The notes beneath the pieces were generated by a model. It worked only from the letters and a program-made list of their open reading frames with translations, did no database searches and had not been told where the DNA came from. A DNA stretch of 64,000 nt from Gaiellasilicea sp037721555 (GTDB taxonomy: Bacteria; Actinomycetota; Thermoleophilia; Gaiellales; Gaiellaceae): positions 1-64,000 of the forward strand of contig JBBJOI010000002.1 in the NCBI GenBank assembly GCA_037721555.1, in the 5' to 3' direction. Both the position numbers and the translations under genes were made by a program. Of this stretch, positions 35,001 through 42,831 are shown one piece after another (within the stretch, counting starts at the first letter, position 1; the number at the start of each line of letters is the position of its first letter).

Positions 35001-35508
35001 CGAGACCTCGGCCGACCTCCAGGAGCAGGGCATCTACAGGGGCGCGACAGCGGCGCTGCGCCGTGCCGAGGGCCGCTTCGGCGAGGCACTCGAAGCGGGC
35101 GCGGCGACCGTCGAGCTCGCGCGAACCGTCGGAGCCGGCCACCAGCTCGTCAAGCAGGGCCTCGTCGAGGCGATCGAGGCGGCACTCGCGCTCGGCGAAC
35201 GGGAGAAGGCCGGGGAGCTGCTCGCGACAATCGAGAAGCTCCCGCCGGGGCTCCGGCCGCCGTACCTCGAGGCGCAGGCACACCGCTTCCGGGCGCGGCT
35301 GGACGGAGACGAGGCGGGCTACAGGACCGCGGCCGGCCGTTTCCGAGAGCTCGATGTCCCGTTCTGGCTCGGGGTCACGCTGCTCGAGCACGGCGAGGAG
35401 CCGGGCCTCGCCGAGGCGCGCAAGATCTTCGAGCGGCTCGAGGCGACGCCCTGGCTCGAGCGAGTCACAGCGGCTGCCGCCGAGCACCAGACGCACGTCC
35501 CCGCATGA
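32017..35508 (+). CDS. Class III cyclase - AAA ATPase - TPR regulator
   Basis: A 1163-residue protein. Two zinc ribbons at the N-terminus (CPSCGASNREGRKFCAECG and CGAANQPEERFCGECG), a class III cyclase at about 72-245 with LFADLVGFTTLSE, EKFIGDAVMAVWG and NTASR, a STAND-type ATPase with Walker A GIAGIGKSRL and Walker B VLAFEDMQWADESLL, then about 500 residues of TPR repeats. It is predicted to make a cyclic nucleotide under control of the ATPase/TPR module. It is a paralogue of the split gene at 25359 and lies between IS5-type ends. Confidence 0.92.
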   Translation: MTLCPSCGASNREGRKFCAECGSAFSAACQACGAANQPEERFCGECGAPLSPGAMAGMVPAAPVHEAPSAERRLVSVLFADLVGFTTLSESRDSEEVRELLSRYFDTCSRLIGLYGGTVEKFIGDAVMAVWGTPTATEDDAERAVRAALDLVTAVSALGDELGAPELRARAGVLTGEAAVTLGAEGQGMVAGDLVNTASRVQSVADPGTVLVGESTRRTTEQTVVYEEAGAFELKGKDGLVPLWKALRVVSGARGSLKSTGLEAPFVGRERELRQIKDLFHASAEERKAQLVSVTGIAGIGKSRLAWEFYKYFDGLPQLTYWHRGRCLAYGEGVTYWALADMVRMRCRIVEDEEPASALQKLSSTLEEHIADPEERRFVEPRVAQLLGLAEQEARDKQDLFAAWRLFFERLADVYPTVLAFEDMQWADESLLDFVEYLLEWSRNSPLYVITMARPELLERRPTWGAGHRNFSSLYLEPLSPSAMEKLLTGLVPGLPEAVREQILARAEGVPLYAVETVRMLLDRGLLVQEGPVYRPVGEIGSLEVPETLHALIAARLDGLSPKERRLLQDGAVLGKTFTRAGLAALSGLPEAELEPLLASLVRKEVLGVQADPRSPEHGQYGFLQDLVRHVAYETLSKRERRTRHLAAAEHLTAAFADDDEVVEVVASHYLAAYETAPEADDATEIKQKAQAMLARAGERAGSLGAAAEAQRYFEQAAGLTDEPLRKAALLDQAGVLATYAAQPEPAARLLAESIALYEAEGDTHAAARVSSRLAEVESNSGQLDQGLERMERAFAVISTDEPDGDLALLAARLARGYAFAGDLERASERGELALDVAESLGLPEPLTRVFTSKALIAESRGHPQEAVAYLAQALAIALEHDLPDQATYIYLNLSDRSFRRDRYTDALGYLQPALALARRLGSRPREWSLLAELTYPLYMTGRWEEALAALEDLTEEQIRSGAMFLSVLTSVLEIHIHRGQLEQAQRLYSLFSRLETSADLQEQGIYRGATAALRRAEGRFGEALEAGAATVELARTVGAGHQLVKQGLVEAIEAALALGEREKAGELLATIEKLPPGLRPPYLEAQAHRFRARLDGDEAGYRTAAGRFRELDVPFWLGVTLLEHGEEPGLAEARKIFERLEATPWLERVTAAAAEHQTHVPA

Positions 35509-35721
35509 CAGGACCGCAGACGGAATTATCTGGCAGTGCCGGAGATCATTCTGTTACAGCTTCTAAGTCTCGGATGAGCGGAATGCGCGCATCGTTCGTC
35601 GGATAGTCAGAACAAACACATCTTCGCACCCTTGCACCCGCCCCTGCTGGAGTTCGTGCGGGTTGCGAGACAAGTACAGCGACGGCCCTTGCCCAACCGG
35701 CCGTGCCGATACCAGGCGTAG

Positions 35722-35925
35722 ATGGCTGGAAAGACGCAGACGGTGGAGGAACGGGATCACTACGTTCGCGTGGCGACTGCGTCGGCGCGCTTGGACTGCA
35801 GCCCGCGGATGGTGAAGGCTGGTGCTCCAGGGGCAGCTCGTCGGCCTCAGGTTCGGCGAGAGGGGCCACTGGAGAGTCAGCACGCGCTCGCTGGACGAGC
35901 TCATCGCTCGGAGCTGCCGAAGAGC
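35722..35925 (+). pseudogene. Excisionase-like HTH gene, frameshifted relic
   Basis: The start reads MAGKTQTVEERDHYVRVATA then ARLDCSPRMVK; the continuation LVGLRFGERGHWRVSTRSLD is in the next frame. It is a decayed copy of the prophage gene at 61937, and the sequence just upstream (TGCCGATACCA) also matches. The frameshift lies near 35820. Confidence 0.65.
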
Positions 35926-35939
35926 CTGTACTGGCACCC

Positions 35940-36133
35940 ACGCGCGACACACACGCCGCAGCAAGGGACCGCGGTCGACTTCGGCGAGCTGTCGCCGCCG
36001 ATCTCCTTCGACGAGACCGAGGTCTCGTCGAAGGAGGTCGCCGAGGCTGAGCGGCAGTTCGCCGACGCGGCGCTCCAGGTGCCCGAGAAGGATCGGCTAC
36101 GGGTCGCATGGCCGGCGGGCCCGCTGCTCGATC
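35940..36133 (+). pseudogene. Phage small-protein relic with first copy of 78-bp repeat
   Basis: A frame reads VDFGELSPPISFDETEVSSK then VPEKDRLRVAWPAGPLLD, resembling the prophage gene at 62137 in its acidic first half. Bases 36056-36133 recur at 37517-37594 with about three differences. The gene is cut at the end of the repeat. Confidence 0.5.
36056..36133 (+). repeat. 78-bp direct repeat, copy 1
   Basis: Matches 37517-37594 with three mismatches by eye. The two copies flank the cysteine-synthase-like gene and both encode the peptide ALQVPEKDRLRVAWP. They suggest insertion of a cassette into, or duplication of part of, a phage-derived gene. Confidence 0.75.
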
Positions 36134-36134
36134 A

Positions 36135-36157
36135 GGGTCAACACCGATTGTTGACCC
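36135..36157. terminator. Hairpin after the repeat
   Basis: GGGTCAAC and GTTGACCC form a perfect 8-bp stem with a 7-nt loop. It lies about 235 bp past the stop of the cysteine-synthase gene read leftwards. It could be a terminator or an operator; no T-run is present. Confidence 0.35.
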
Positions 36158-36392
36158 GGATTCGGCTGAACTCCCCGGGAGTATTGCCAATACCCTCACG
36201 AGAAGGCCCGGACCGGGCCGAACTGACCCGAGAACCCGGCCAGGTTCCCCGCGATTTGACTTGACACCGACTCCGGCGGAATCAGCCGATGACGAGATCG
36301 CTGACGGCGAGCGACGGAAGCCGGAAGAGGGACGCGAGGAAGCCGGCCGCGGCCCGGACGGCGAGCAAGAGACGCCGAGGCACCGCGTCCAG

Positions 36393-37376
36393 TCAGCCTC
36401 CCACCGGCGCGTCGCCGCCGAACGGGCTGACGCTCAGGTACTTGAAGCCGGTGTCGACGGCGAGGGTCACGATCACCGCGTCGGGGCCGAGCCGCTCAGC
36501 GAGGCGGTGCGCGCCGACAACGTTCGCCCCACTCGAGATCCCGGCGAAGATCCCCTCCTCGCTCGCGAGCCGGACCGTCATCTCGATCGCCTCGTCGTCC
36601 TCGATCGGCTCGACGTGGTCGACCTTCTCGGGAGACCAGTGCGGCATCACGAACCCCGTCCAGCCCTGAACAAGGAACGGGCCCTGAGCGCCGCCGCTGA
36701 TCGCGGCCGAGCCCGCAGGCTCGTGCGCCTGAATGAACACACCGCGAGGCTTGAGCGCATCGGAAACGCCCATCAGCGAGCTCGCCGTGCCCATTCCGTG
36801 GCAGAACGCGGTAACGCGCTCCTCGCTCTGGTCCCAGATCTCGCGCCCGAGCCGGTCGCGGTGATCCGGGATGATGTACGGGTTGTTGAACTGGTCGGTC
36901 GCGTAGTGCCCAGGCCTGTCCGCGAGCTCGGCGGCGCGCGCGACCATGTTCCGAATGTCCTGCGAGGTGACCTTCGGCCGCCCCTCGACGGACGCAACGA
37001 CGTCGACCTCAGCCCCAAGTGCCCGCATCAGCTGGAAGCGCTCCTCGGTGAAGCAGTCGGCCATCACAATCAGAGCCCGAAACCCCTTCGCCCGGCAGAC
37101 GAGCGCCAGCGCCGGCCCGGTGCTCCCACCCGTGTACTCGACGACGGTCTCGCCGGGCGAGAGCAGCCCGTCCCGCTCGGCACCCTCGATCATCGCGAGC
37201 GCCATCCGGTCCTTCATCGACCCGGTCGGGTTGCGGTACTCGAGCTTCAGCCAGAGTTCGGCGCCATTAGCCGGCGCGCAACGGCGCAGACGCACAAGGG
37301 GCGTGTTCCCGATCGCGTCGAGAATCGACTCCACGACGCAATCATCCCGGACCCGCTTCGGCGCCGCACGGGGCAT
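36393..37376 (-). CDS. Cysteine synthase family PLP enzyme
   Basis: A fold-type II PLP enzyme of about 327 residues. It opens ILDAIGNTPLVRLRR; the lysine that binds PLP is in NPTGSMKDRMAL; the asparagine-loop equivalent is VEYTGGSTGPALAL; the phosphate-binding glycines are in FCHGMGTASSLMG; and ISSGANVVGA follows. It makes cysteine or a similar beta-substituted amino acid. ATG at 37376 is used here; GTG at 37334 is possible. The gene is flanked by 78-bp direct repeats within phage relics, so it may be a moved cassette. Confidence 0.88.
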   Translation of the reverse strand: MPRAAPKRVRDDCVVESILDAIGNTPLVRLRRCAPANGAELWLKLEYRNPTGSMKDRMALAMIEGAERDGLLSPGETVVEYTGGSTGPALALVCRAKGFRALIVMADCFTEERFQLMRALGAEVDVVASVEGRPKVTSQDIRNMVARAAELADRPGHYATDQFNNPYIIPDHRDRLGREIWDQSEERVTAFCHGMGTASSLMGVSDALKPRGVFIQAHEPAGSAAISGGAQGPFLVQGWTGFVMPHWSPEKVDHVEPIEDDEAIEMTVRLASEEGIFAGISSGANVVGAHRLAERLGPDAVIVTLAVDTGFKYLSVSPFGGDAPVGG

Positions 37377-37489
37377 GCCTGAGTGTTCGGGGACCAGGAG
37401 GCCCGATTGGCCCGAAGCGTCCGTCTCGCCCAGCGGCGCTTGCGGTCGCCCTGACCACGGGCACTGGGAAAGGTGCTTCCGATGCACGC

Positions 37490-37698
37490 AGCGCGTACGC
37501 AAAGGCCTCGTCGAGGAGTTCGCCGGCGAGGCGCTCCAGGTGCCCGAGAAGGATCGGCTACGGGTCGCATGGCCGACGGGCCCGCTGCTCGATCCGGCGG
37601 CGAGGAAGCGCGTGGGCGAACGGATCTCGCGGGAGCGTGCCGAGGAGGCGCAGTTGCGCGCGGCCGGGTTACTCGACGACGACAGGAAGGCGACGTAA
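37490..37698 (+). pseudogene. Phage gene C-terminal fragment with second copy of 78-bp repeat
   Basis: Reads GLVEEFAGEALQVPEKDRL then VGERISRERAEEAQLRAAG and stops at TAA, 3 bp before the next ATG. There is no start. It carries repeat copy 37517-37594. It is the same gene type as the relic at 35940, here with its proper C-terminus. Confidence 0.5.
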
Positions 37699-37701
37699 GC
37701 A

Positions 37702-38484
37702 ATGAACAAGAACTTGAAGAGGCGCGCAGAGGACGTTGCGAAGGCTGAGCGCGAGCTGGAGGAGATCGAGAACACCCTGCTGAGGCTGGAGGAGGAGACG
37801 CGCGCCGTCCTCGCCCGCGTTGGCGCCAACCTCCTCGCCGGAGCGATTAGCGAGCCTGAGGCCGACCGGCTGCGCGAGCAGGCCGAGGGCGAGCTCGTCC
37901 GGCTGCGCCGACGGGCCGACGTGCTCCGGCAGGCGCTGCCCGAGTTCGTCGCCAGACGCGAAGCCGCCGAGGAGGCTGAGCGCGCAAGCAAGGTCGAGAA
38001 GAGGCGCGACGAGCTACGCCACGCAGTCGCGAACCGCGAACGCGCGCTACGTCAGTTCGCCGCCCGCACCCGCGAGGTCAACGCCGCGGCCGCAGAGGTC
38101 GGAAGGCATCGCGAGTTCGTCAACGTGTGCGTGGAGGCGCCCGAAGCGATGCGTCCATCGGAACCACGGCAGGCACAGCGTTCGGCGGCCGGCCCGCCGG
38201 AATTTCTCGTGGATGTATCCCTCTTCGCCTCCAAAACCGCGGAAACGCGGATTGAAGCCCAGCCACGCAGAGCGACGACAACTGAACGCCCCGAGGCCTT
38301 GCATCGGTATCTCGAACGGCTCAGAGCTCGGATCGAGCCCGCGTGGGTCAACAGCCCACGTTCCCCACATCTGAGCTCTCCATTCCGCGTCGAAGTGCGT
38401 GCCGAGGTTCTCCAAGTCGTCGTAGATCATCGGACCTTGCAAGAGATCGTCGCAGTCGGGGTTGACACGATAGAACGCCCGTAG
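37702..38484 (+). CDS. Coiled-coil protein, probably phage-derived; 3' part antisense to a glycosyltransferase relic
   Basis: The first 135 or so residues are strong coiled coil (LKRRAEDVAKAERELEEIEN, LLRLEEETRAVLARVGANLL, REQAEGELVRLRRRADVLRQ). ATG follows AGGAAGGCG. After about residue 145 the composition changes because the frame runs antisense over a glycosyltransferase fragment, so the native C-terminus is probably lost. Phage origin is inferred from the neighbours. Confidence 0.5.
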   Translation: MNKNLKRRAEDVAKAERELEEIENTLLRLEEETRAVLARVGANLLAGAISEPEADRLREQAEGELVRLRRRADVLRQALPEFVARREAAEEAERASKVEKRRDELRHAVANRERALRQFAARTREVNAAAAEVGRHREFVNVCVEAPEAMRPSEPRQAQRSAAGPPEFLVDVSLFASKTAETRIEAQPRRATTTERPEALHRYLERLRARIEPAWVNSPRSPHLSSPFRVEVRAEVLQVVVDHRTLQEIVAVGVDTIERP

Positions 38485-38499
38485 ACGGCGGAGCGAATC
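38047..38499 (-). pseudogene. Glycosyltransferase (GT2/galactosyltransferase-type) C-terminal relic
   Basis: The minus strand reads AFYRVNPDCDDLLQGPMIYD, then PMQGLGAFSCRRSAWLGFNP and FRGFGGEEGYIHEKFRRAG, the acceptor-site end of a family 2 glycosyltransferase, then LCLPWFRWTHRFGR. A TGA closes the frame upstream and no N-terminal nucleotide-sugar domain is present. It overlaps the coiled-coil gene on the other strand, so the two fragments are joined by rearrangement. Confidence 0.7.
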
Positions 38500-38619
38500 T
38501 CACTCGAGACCGCACGTTGGCTCGCCCGCGCGCTCGGCAAGGAACCGCCCGGCATGGTCTCCCGGGCAGGGGGCTTCCCGCCCGAGCAGTAGGTAGCTTC
38601 GAACACGCAGTGAACGACG

Positions 38620-38647
38620 AAGAGGGCCGGAGCGATCCGGCCCTCTT
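38620..38647. terminator. Strong hairpin, likely bidirectional terminator
   Basis: AAGAGGGCCGGA and TCCGGCCCTCTT form a perfect 12-bp stem with loop GCGA. It separates the phage-relic region from the DUF4331 operon. No long T-run follows. Confidence 0.7.
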
Positions 38648-38765
38648 CTCGTTCCGGGGCACGTCAGCAACCGTCTGAGCGGCTTTCGGCCTCACCCGAT
38701 CCGGGACAGCCCGGCTGGCGAACCAGCGTCGTAAGCAGTCCTGCAACTGTCCAGGAAGAGGGAAG

Positions 38766-40154
38766 ATGACGAAAGGAATCCTTGCGGTCGTAGCAATTCC
38801 TGCGATCGCCCTAGTGGCCGTTGCCGCGGCCGTCGTCGGTTCCGGCCCGAGTGCCGGTACCGCGTCGAGCCACCGTGAAGCTCCACTGATCTCGGAAGAC
38901 CCGAGCGCAGACAACACCGATCTCTTCGCGTTCCGCAGCCTCGATGCCGCGGACAAGCTGACGATCATCTCGAACTGGATCCCCGCCGAGGATCCGGCCG
39001 CCGGCCCGATGTACTACGAGTTCTCGCCGTCGGCTCGCTACAACATCCACATCGACAAAAACAGCGACGGTGTGCCGGATGTGACCTACCGCGCTCAGTT
39101 CCGCAAGAGCCAGCCGGTCGCGTTCCTCCGGGCCACCGCCCAGCCGTACACGCTGACGCGGATCTCGGGTGGCAATTCCCAGGTCGTCGTCAACGGCATG
39201 ACGCCGCCGAACAACATCGGCCCGCGCACCACTCCGGGCTATCGGCAGCTCGCCGCCAAGGGCGTCTTCGACGTCGCGGGCGGCGGTAAGGCGTTCGCCG
39301 GCCAGCGTGAGGACGCGTTCTTCGCCGACATCGGCGCGATCTTCGACTCCGTCGGCTTCCGCCGTGGGACCGGGAGCACCGGTGGCGGCAAGGACTTCTT
39401 TGCCGGCTATGGCGTTCACTCGCTCGCGCTCCAGATCCCGATCTCGGAGATCGACACCCCGAGCCACGTCGTCGGCATCTGGTCGTCGACGGAGCGTCAG
39501 CAGCTCTCCGTCCGGACCGTGAACAAGAAGGTCACGTTCCGCGTCAAGATCAACGGCAAGTTCCGCAACATCGTCAAGACGGTCAAGACGCAGATCTCGT
39601 CGCGTCCCTACGTCCAGGTCTCCCGGATCGGCAACCCCCTCTTCAACGAGCTGATCGTGCCGACCGAGCGCAAGGACGAGTGGAACCGCGGCACCCCGGT
39701 CAGCGACGCGAAGTTCGTCAACTTCGTTCGCGAGCCGATCCTGGCCGCCCTGATCAACAAGCTCTACCCGGGCGTCGTCAACGCGCCCGAGAAGGATCGC
39801 GACGATCTCGTCGAGGTGCTCCTGACGGGCGTCCCGAAGCTGAACTTCACCGGCACCAAGCCGCTCGACCTGCTCCGGATCAACCTCTCGACGCCGCCCA
39901 CCGCGGCCGACAAGGTTTCCCGGCTGGGCGTGCTCGGCGGGGATCTCGCCGGTTACCCCAACGGCCGTCGCCTCGGCGACGACGTGATCGACATCGCCGA
40001 GATGGCGGTTGCGGGTGCCCTCAAGGGCAACGCTCGCGCGAAGGCCCTCGGTGACGGGGTCGATTCCAACGACGTCCCCGCGCTCGGGTTCTTCCCGTAC
40101 GAGAACGACCCCTTCAGCGGGTTCGACAACACGAAGGGCCAGCAGAAGCCTTGA
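38766..40154 (+). CDS. DUF4331 secreted protein
   Basis: A 462-residue exported protein. The signal peptide covers residues 1-30 (LAVVAIPAIALVAVAAAVVG). The DUF4331 domain opens SSHREAPLISEDPSADNTDL with FAF, the family hallmark, and ends NDVPALGFFPYENDPFSGFD. ATG follows GAGGAAGAGGGAAG. First gene of a four-gene operon with a TPR protein and two nickel/cobalt-type transporters; the TPR gene overlaps it by 4 bp. The biochemical role of DUF4331 is unknown; the neighbours suggest a metal-related envelope function. Confidence 0.9.
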   Translation: MTKGILAVVAIPAIALVAVAAAVVGSGPSAGTASSHREAPLISEDPSADNTDLFAFRSLDAADKLTIISNWIPAEDPAAGPMYYEFSPSARYNIHIDKNSDGVPDVTYRAQFRKSQPVAFLRATAQPYTLTRISGGNSQVVVNGMTPPNNIGPRTTPGYRQLAAKGVFDVAGGGKAFAGQREDAFFADIGAIFDSVGFRRGTGSTGGGKDFFAGYGVHSLALQIPISEIDTPSHVVGIWSSTERQQLSVRTVNKKVTFRVKINGKFRNIVKTVKTQISSRPYVQVSRIGNPLFNELIVPTERKDEWNRGTPVSDAKFVNFVREPILAALINKLYPGVVNAPEKDRDDLVEVLLTGVPKLNFTGTKPLDLLRINLSTPPTAADKVSRLGVLGGDLAGYPNGRRLGDDVIDIAEMAVAGALKGNARAKALGDGVDSNDVPALGFFPYENDPFSGFDNTKGQQKP

Positions 40155-41458
40155 GGCACCGGCTTCTCCTGGGAACCGCGGCGGCGATTGCCGTCGCCGC
40201 CGCGGCCCTCCTCGGGGGTGTCTTTCGGGACTCCTCCACCGCAGGCGGAATCGCGCCGCGAGTTGCCTCCGAGCAGCTCGCGGCCGGTTTCGCCTCCGGC
40301 GACACGACGTCCCTCGTAACGCAGCTCCAGGCCGAGGTTCGCGCTCGCCCGGACGACGGCGAGAAGGCCGCGCTCCTCGGGCTCGCCTATCAGCAGCGGG
40401 CGCGCGAGACCGGCGATGCGAGCTACTACGTCAAGTCCGGCCAGGTGCTCCGGCGCGCGATCGCGACGGCACCGAACAACCTGCTCGCGGTGAACGGGCT
40501 CGGAGCACTTGCGCTCGCCCAGCACCGCTTTCGCGACGCCCACGCGCTCGGTCTCCGGGCGAAGAAGATCTCCCCCACGACCGCCCGGAGCTACGGCGTG
40601 ATCGGCGACGGACTGCTCGAGCTCGGTCGTTACGACGAGGCCTTCGCCGCGTTCGACGCGATGACGCGCCTCCGCCCTGGTCTCGCCTCCTACTCGCGCG
40701 TCTCCTACGCCCGCGAGCTCCTGGGCGACATCGACGGCGCCGAGGAGGCGATGCAGCTCGCCCTCGACACGGCGGCCGGACGCCCCGAGCCCACCGCGTG
40801 GACACTCGTCCAGCTCGGCAAGCTCTCCTGGGGTCGAGGCCGGCTGGACGCGGCCGCACGGCTGTACCGCGAGGCGCTCCGCGTCAACTCCGGGTACATC
40901 TACGCGCTCGACGCGCTCGCGCAGGTGGAGGGTGCCCGCGGCCACTACGGCAGAGCGATCGCGCTCGAGCGCCAGGCCGTGGCCGCCGTCCCGCTTCCGC
41001 AGTTCGTCGCCCAGCTGGGCGATCTCCTCGTCGCCGCCGGGAAGCCGGCCGAGGCGCAGGAGCAGTTCCGGCTCGTCGGCGCGATCGAGCAGCTGCAAAT
41101 CGCGAACGGCCTCAAGATCGACCTCGAGAGCGCCCTCTACCGCGTCGACCATGGGATCCGCCTGCCAGAGTCGCTGGCGCTCGCCCGCCGCGCTCGGGCC
41201 GCCCGGCCCTCGATCCTCGGTGACGACGTGCTCGCGTGGGCGCTGGCTCGCAACGGTCGCTGCGCCGAGGCGCGCGACGCGTCGGAGCGCTCGCTCAGGC
41301 TCGGCCGCCAGGACGCCACCTTCCTCTTCCACCGCGGGATGATCGAGCGCTGTCTCGGCAACGAGGACACGGCGCGCGACTGGTTCTCGCGGGCGCTCGA
41401 TCTGAACCCCCACTTCTCGCTCCGCTGGGCTCCCGTCGCGCGCAAGGCCGTCGCATGA
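40151..41458 (+). CDS. Exported TPR-repeat protein
   Basis: A 435-residue protein with an N-terminal signal or anchor (LLLGTAAAIAVAAAALLGGV) and about ten tetratricopeptide repeats, for example LLGLAYQQRARETGDASYYV and FRDAHALGLRAKKISPT. It is likely a scaffold at the envelope for the DUF4331 protein. TTG start overlaps the upstream stop (TTGA), and its own stop overlaps the next ATG (ATGA), so the operon is translationally coupled throughout. Confidence 0.87.
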   Translation: MRHRLLLGTAAAIAVAAAALLGGVFRDSSTAGGIAPRVASEQLAAGFASGDTTSLVTQLQAEVRARPDDGEKAALLGLAYQQRARETGDASYYVKSGQVLRRAIATAPNNLLAVNGLGALALAQHRFRDAHALGLRAKKISPTTARSYGVIGDGLLELGRYDEAFAAFDAMTRLRPGLASYSRVSYARELLGDIDGAEEAMQLALDTAAGRPEPTAWTLVQLGKLSWGRGRLDAAARLYREALRVNSGYIYALDALAQVEGARGHYGRAIALERQAVAAVPLPQFVAQLGDLLVAAGKPAEAQEQFRLVGAIEQLQIANGLKIDLESALYRVDHGIRLPESLALARRARAARPSILGDDVLAWALARNGRCAEARDASERSLRLGRQDATFLFHRGMIERCLGNEDTARDWFSRALDLNPHFSLRWAPVARKAVA

Positions 41459-42831
41459 AGCGTCTACTCGTCGCGCTCGCAGCGCTCACCGTCCTAGCCC
41501 TTCCGTCCGCGGCGCAGGCGCACCCGCTCGGCAACTTCACGATCAACCACCACACGACGATCGAACTCTCGGGCGATCGCATCTACGTCCGCTATGCGCT
41601 CGACCTCGCCGAGATCCCGACGCTTCAGATCGGCAAGCGCGTCCAGGCGTCGGGTTTCGCGGCCGAGACCGCGCGGCGGCTCGAGCTTCGGGTCGACGGG
41701 AAACCCGCGACGTTGCGCGTCGTCGAGCACCGCAGCAGCGAGCGGCCGGGCGCCGGCGGACTGAAGATTCTGCGCTTCGACGCGATCTACGCGACCGACG
41801 CGACGGGCACGAAGCTCTCGTTCCGGGACCGCAACTTCGAATCGCGGATCGGCTGGAAAGAAGTCGTGATCGCGCCCGAGCACGGCGCGAGGCTGGGCGG
41901 CTCGAGCGTCCCGTCGAAGAGCCAGAGCGACGAGCTCCGCACCTACCCCGCCGACCTCCTTCGCTCGCCGCTCGACGTCTCCAGCGCAACTGCGTCCTTC
42001 GAGCTCGGAGCCGAATCGGCTCCTGCGCCCGCGATCGGGCAGGCGGCGGAGGCCGAGCAAAAGGGCGGCGGCTTCGAGGCTCTGATCTCTCGCGGCGAGC
42101 TCTCGCTGCCCGTCATCCTGCTCTCGCTCCTGATCGCGGCCTTCTGGGGAGCCGCGCACGCGCTCACCCCCGGGCACGGGAAAGCAATCGTGGCGGGCTA
42201 CCTCGTCGGGACGAAGGGCCGCCCGGTCGACGCGTTCCTCCTCGGCGGCGTCGTCACGATCACGCACACCGCCGGAGTCTTCGCGCTCGGCTTCATCACA
42301 CTCCTGCTCTCGCAGTTCATCGTTCCCGAGACGCTCTACCCCTGGCTGACGCTCGTCTCCGGGCTGCTCGTCGTCGCCGTGGGCGCCTCGGTGCTGTTCA
42401 GCCGCTTCCGCGGGCGAAACCGCGACGGACACGCGCATTCGCACGGTCACGGCCACTCACACGGCCACTCGCACGCGCACGGCCACTCGCACGGTCACAC
42501 CCACGACCACGGGGTGCGCACGGACCGGCGCGGGATCATCGGCGTCGGCCTCGCAGCGGGCCTCCTGCCCTGCCCCTCGGCGCTCGTCGTCCTGCTCAGT
42601 GCGATCGCGCTCCACCGCGTCGGCTTCGGCCTTGCCCTGATCGTCGCCTTCAGCGTGGGGCTCGCCGCCACCATCACCACGATCGGGCTGATCGCCGTGC
42701 TCGCAAAGAAGGCTTTCAGCCGATTCTCGTTCGAGGGCCGCCTGATTCGGTTGCTTCCGGCAGCGAGCGCGCTCGTGATCCTGACTGTCGGAGTCGTCCT
42801 TACCGTCAAAGCAATTCCGGGGGTGCTCTAG
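41455..42831 (+). CDS. NicO-family nickel/cobalt transporter with secreted N-terminal domain
   Basis: A 458-residue protein. A signal peptide (LLVALAALTVLALPSAAQA) is followed by a roughly 200-residue outer domain opening HPLGNFTINHHTTIELSGDR. The membrane part has six helices with WGAAHALTPGHGKAIVAGYL (the histidine-rich transport motif of the RcnA/NicO family) and GLLPCPSALVVLLSAI. A cytoplasmic loop has an alternating His-Ser/Gly run (HSHGHGHSHGHSHAHGHSHG), probably binding metal. Third gene of the operon; the next gene starts right at its stop. Confidence 0.9.
   Translation: MKRLLVALAALTVLALPSAAQAHPLGNFTINHHTTIELSGDRIYVRYALDLAEIPTLQIGKRVQASGFAAETARRLELRVDGKPATLRVVEHRSSERPGAGGLKILRFDAIYATDATGTKLSFRDRNFESRIGWKEVVIAPEHGARLGGSSVPSKSQSDELRTYPADLLRSPLDVSSATASFELGAESAPAPAIGQAAEAEQKGGGFEALISRGELSLPVILLSLLIAAFWGAAHALTPGHGKAIVAGYLVGTKGRPVDAFLLGGVVTITHTAGVFALGFITLLLSQFIVPETLYPWLTLVSGLLVVAVGASVLFSRFRGRNRDGHAHSHGHGHSHGHSHAHGHSHGHTHDHGVRTDRRGIIGVGLAAGLLPCPSALVVLLSAIALHRVGFGLALIVAFSVGLAATITTIGLIAVLAKKAFSRFSFEGRLIRLLPAASALVILTVGVVLTVKAIPGVL

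Larger units (their letters stand above)
31129..35567. mobile_element. Candidate IS5-type transposon carrying a cyclase-ATPase regulator
   Basis: TTAAG-AGCCTCTAACAAAATG at 31129-31149 and CATTCTGTTACAGCTT-CTAAG at 35547-35567 are imperfect inverted ends (about 12 of 16 bases) with similar 5-bp flanks. Between them lie a broken IS5-family transposase and the 1163-residue cyclase regulator. No closer right end was found beside the transposase. A chance pairing of two separate IS relics is possible. Confidence 0.45.

Noticed and set aside
33340..35496. 718-residue minus-strand open frame
   Set aside because: Antisense to the intact cyclase-ATPase-TPR gene; no motif of its own.
36108..37382. Long plus-strand frame across the cysteine-synthase region
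   Set aside because: Antisense to cysteine synthase, whose motifs are complete on the minus strand.
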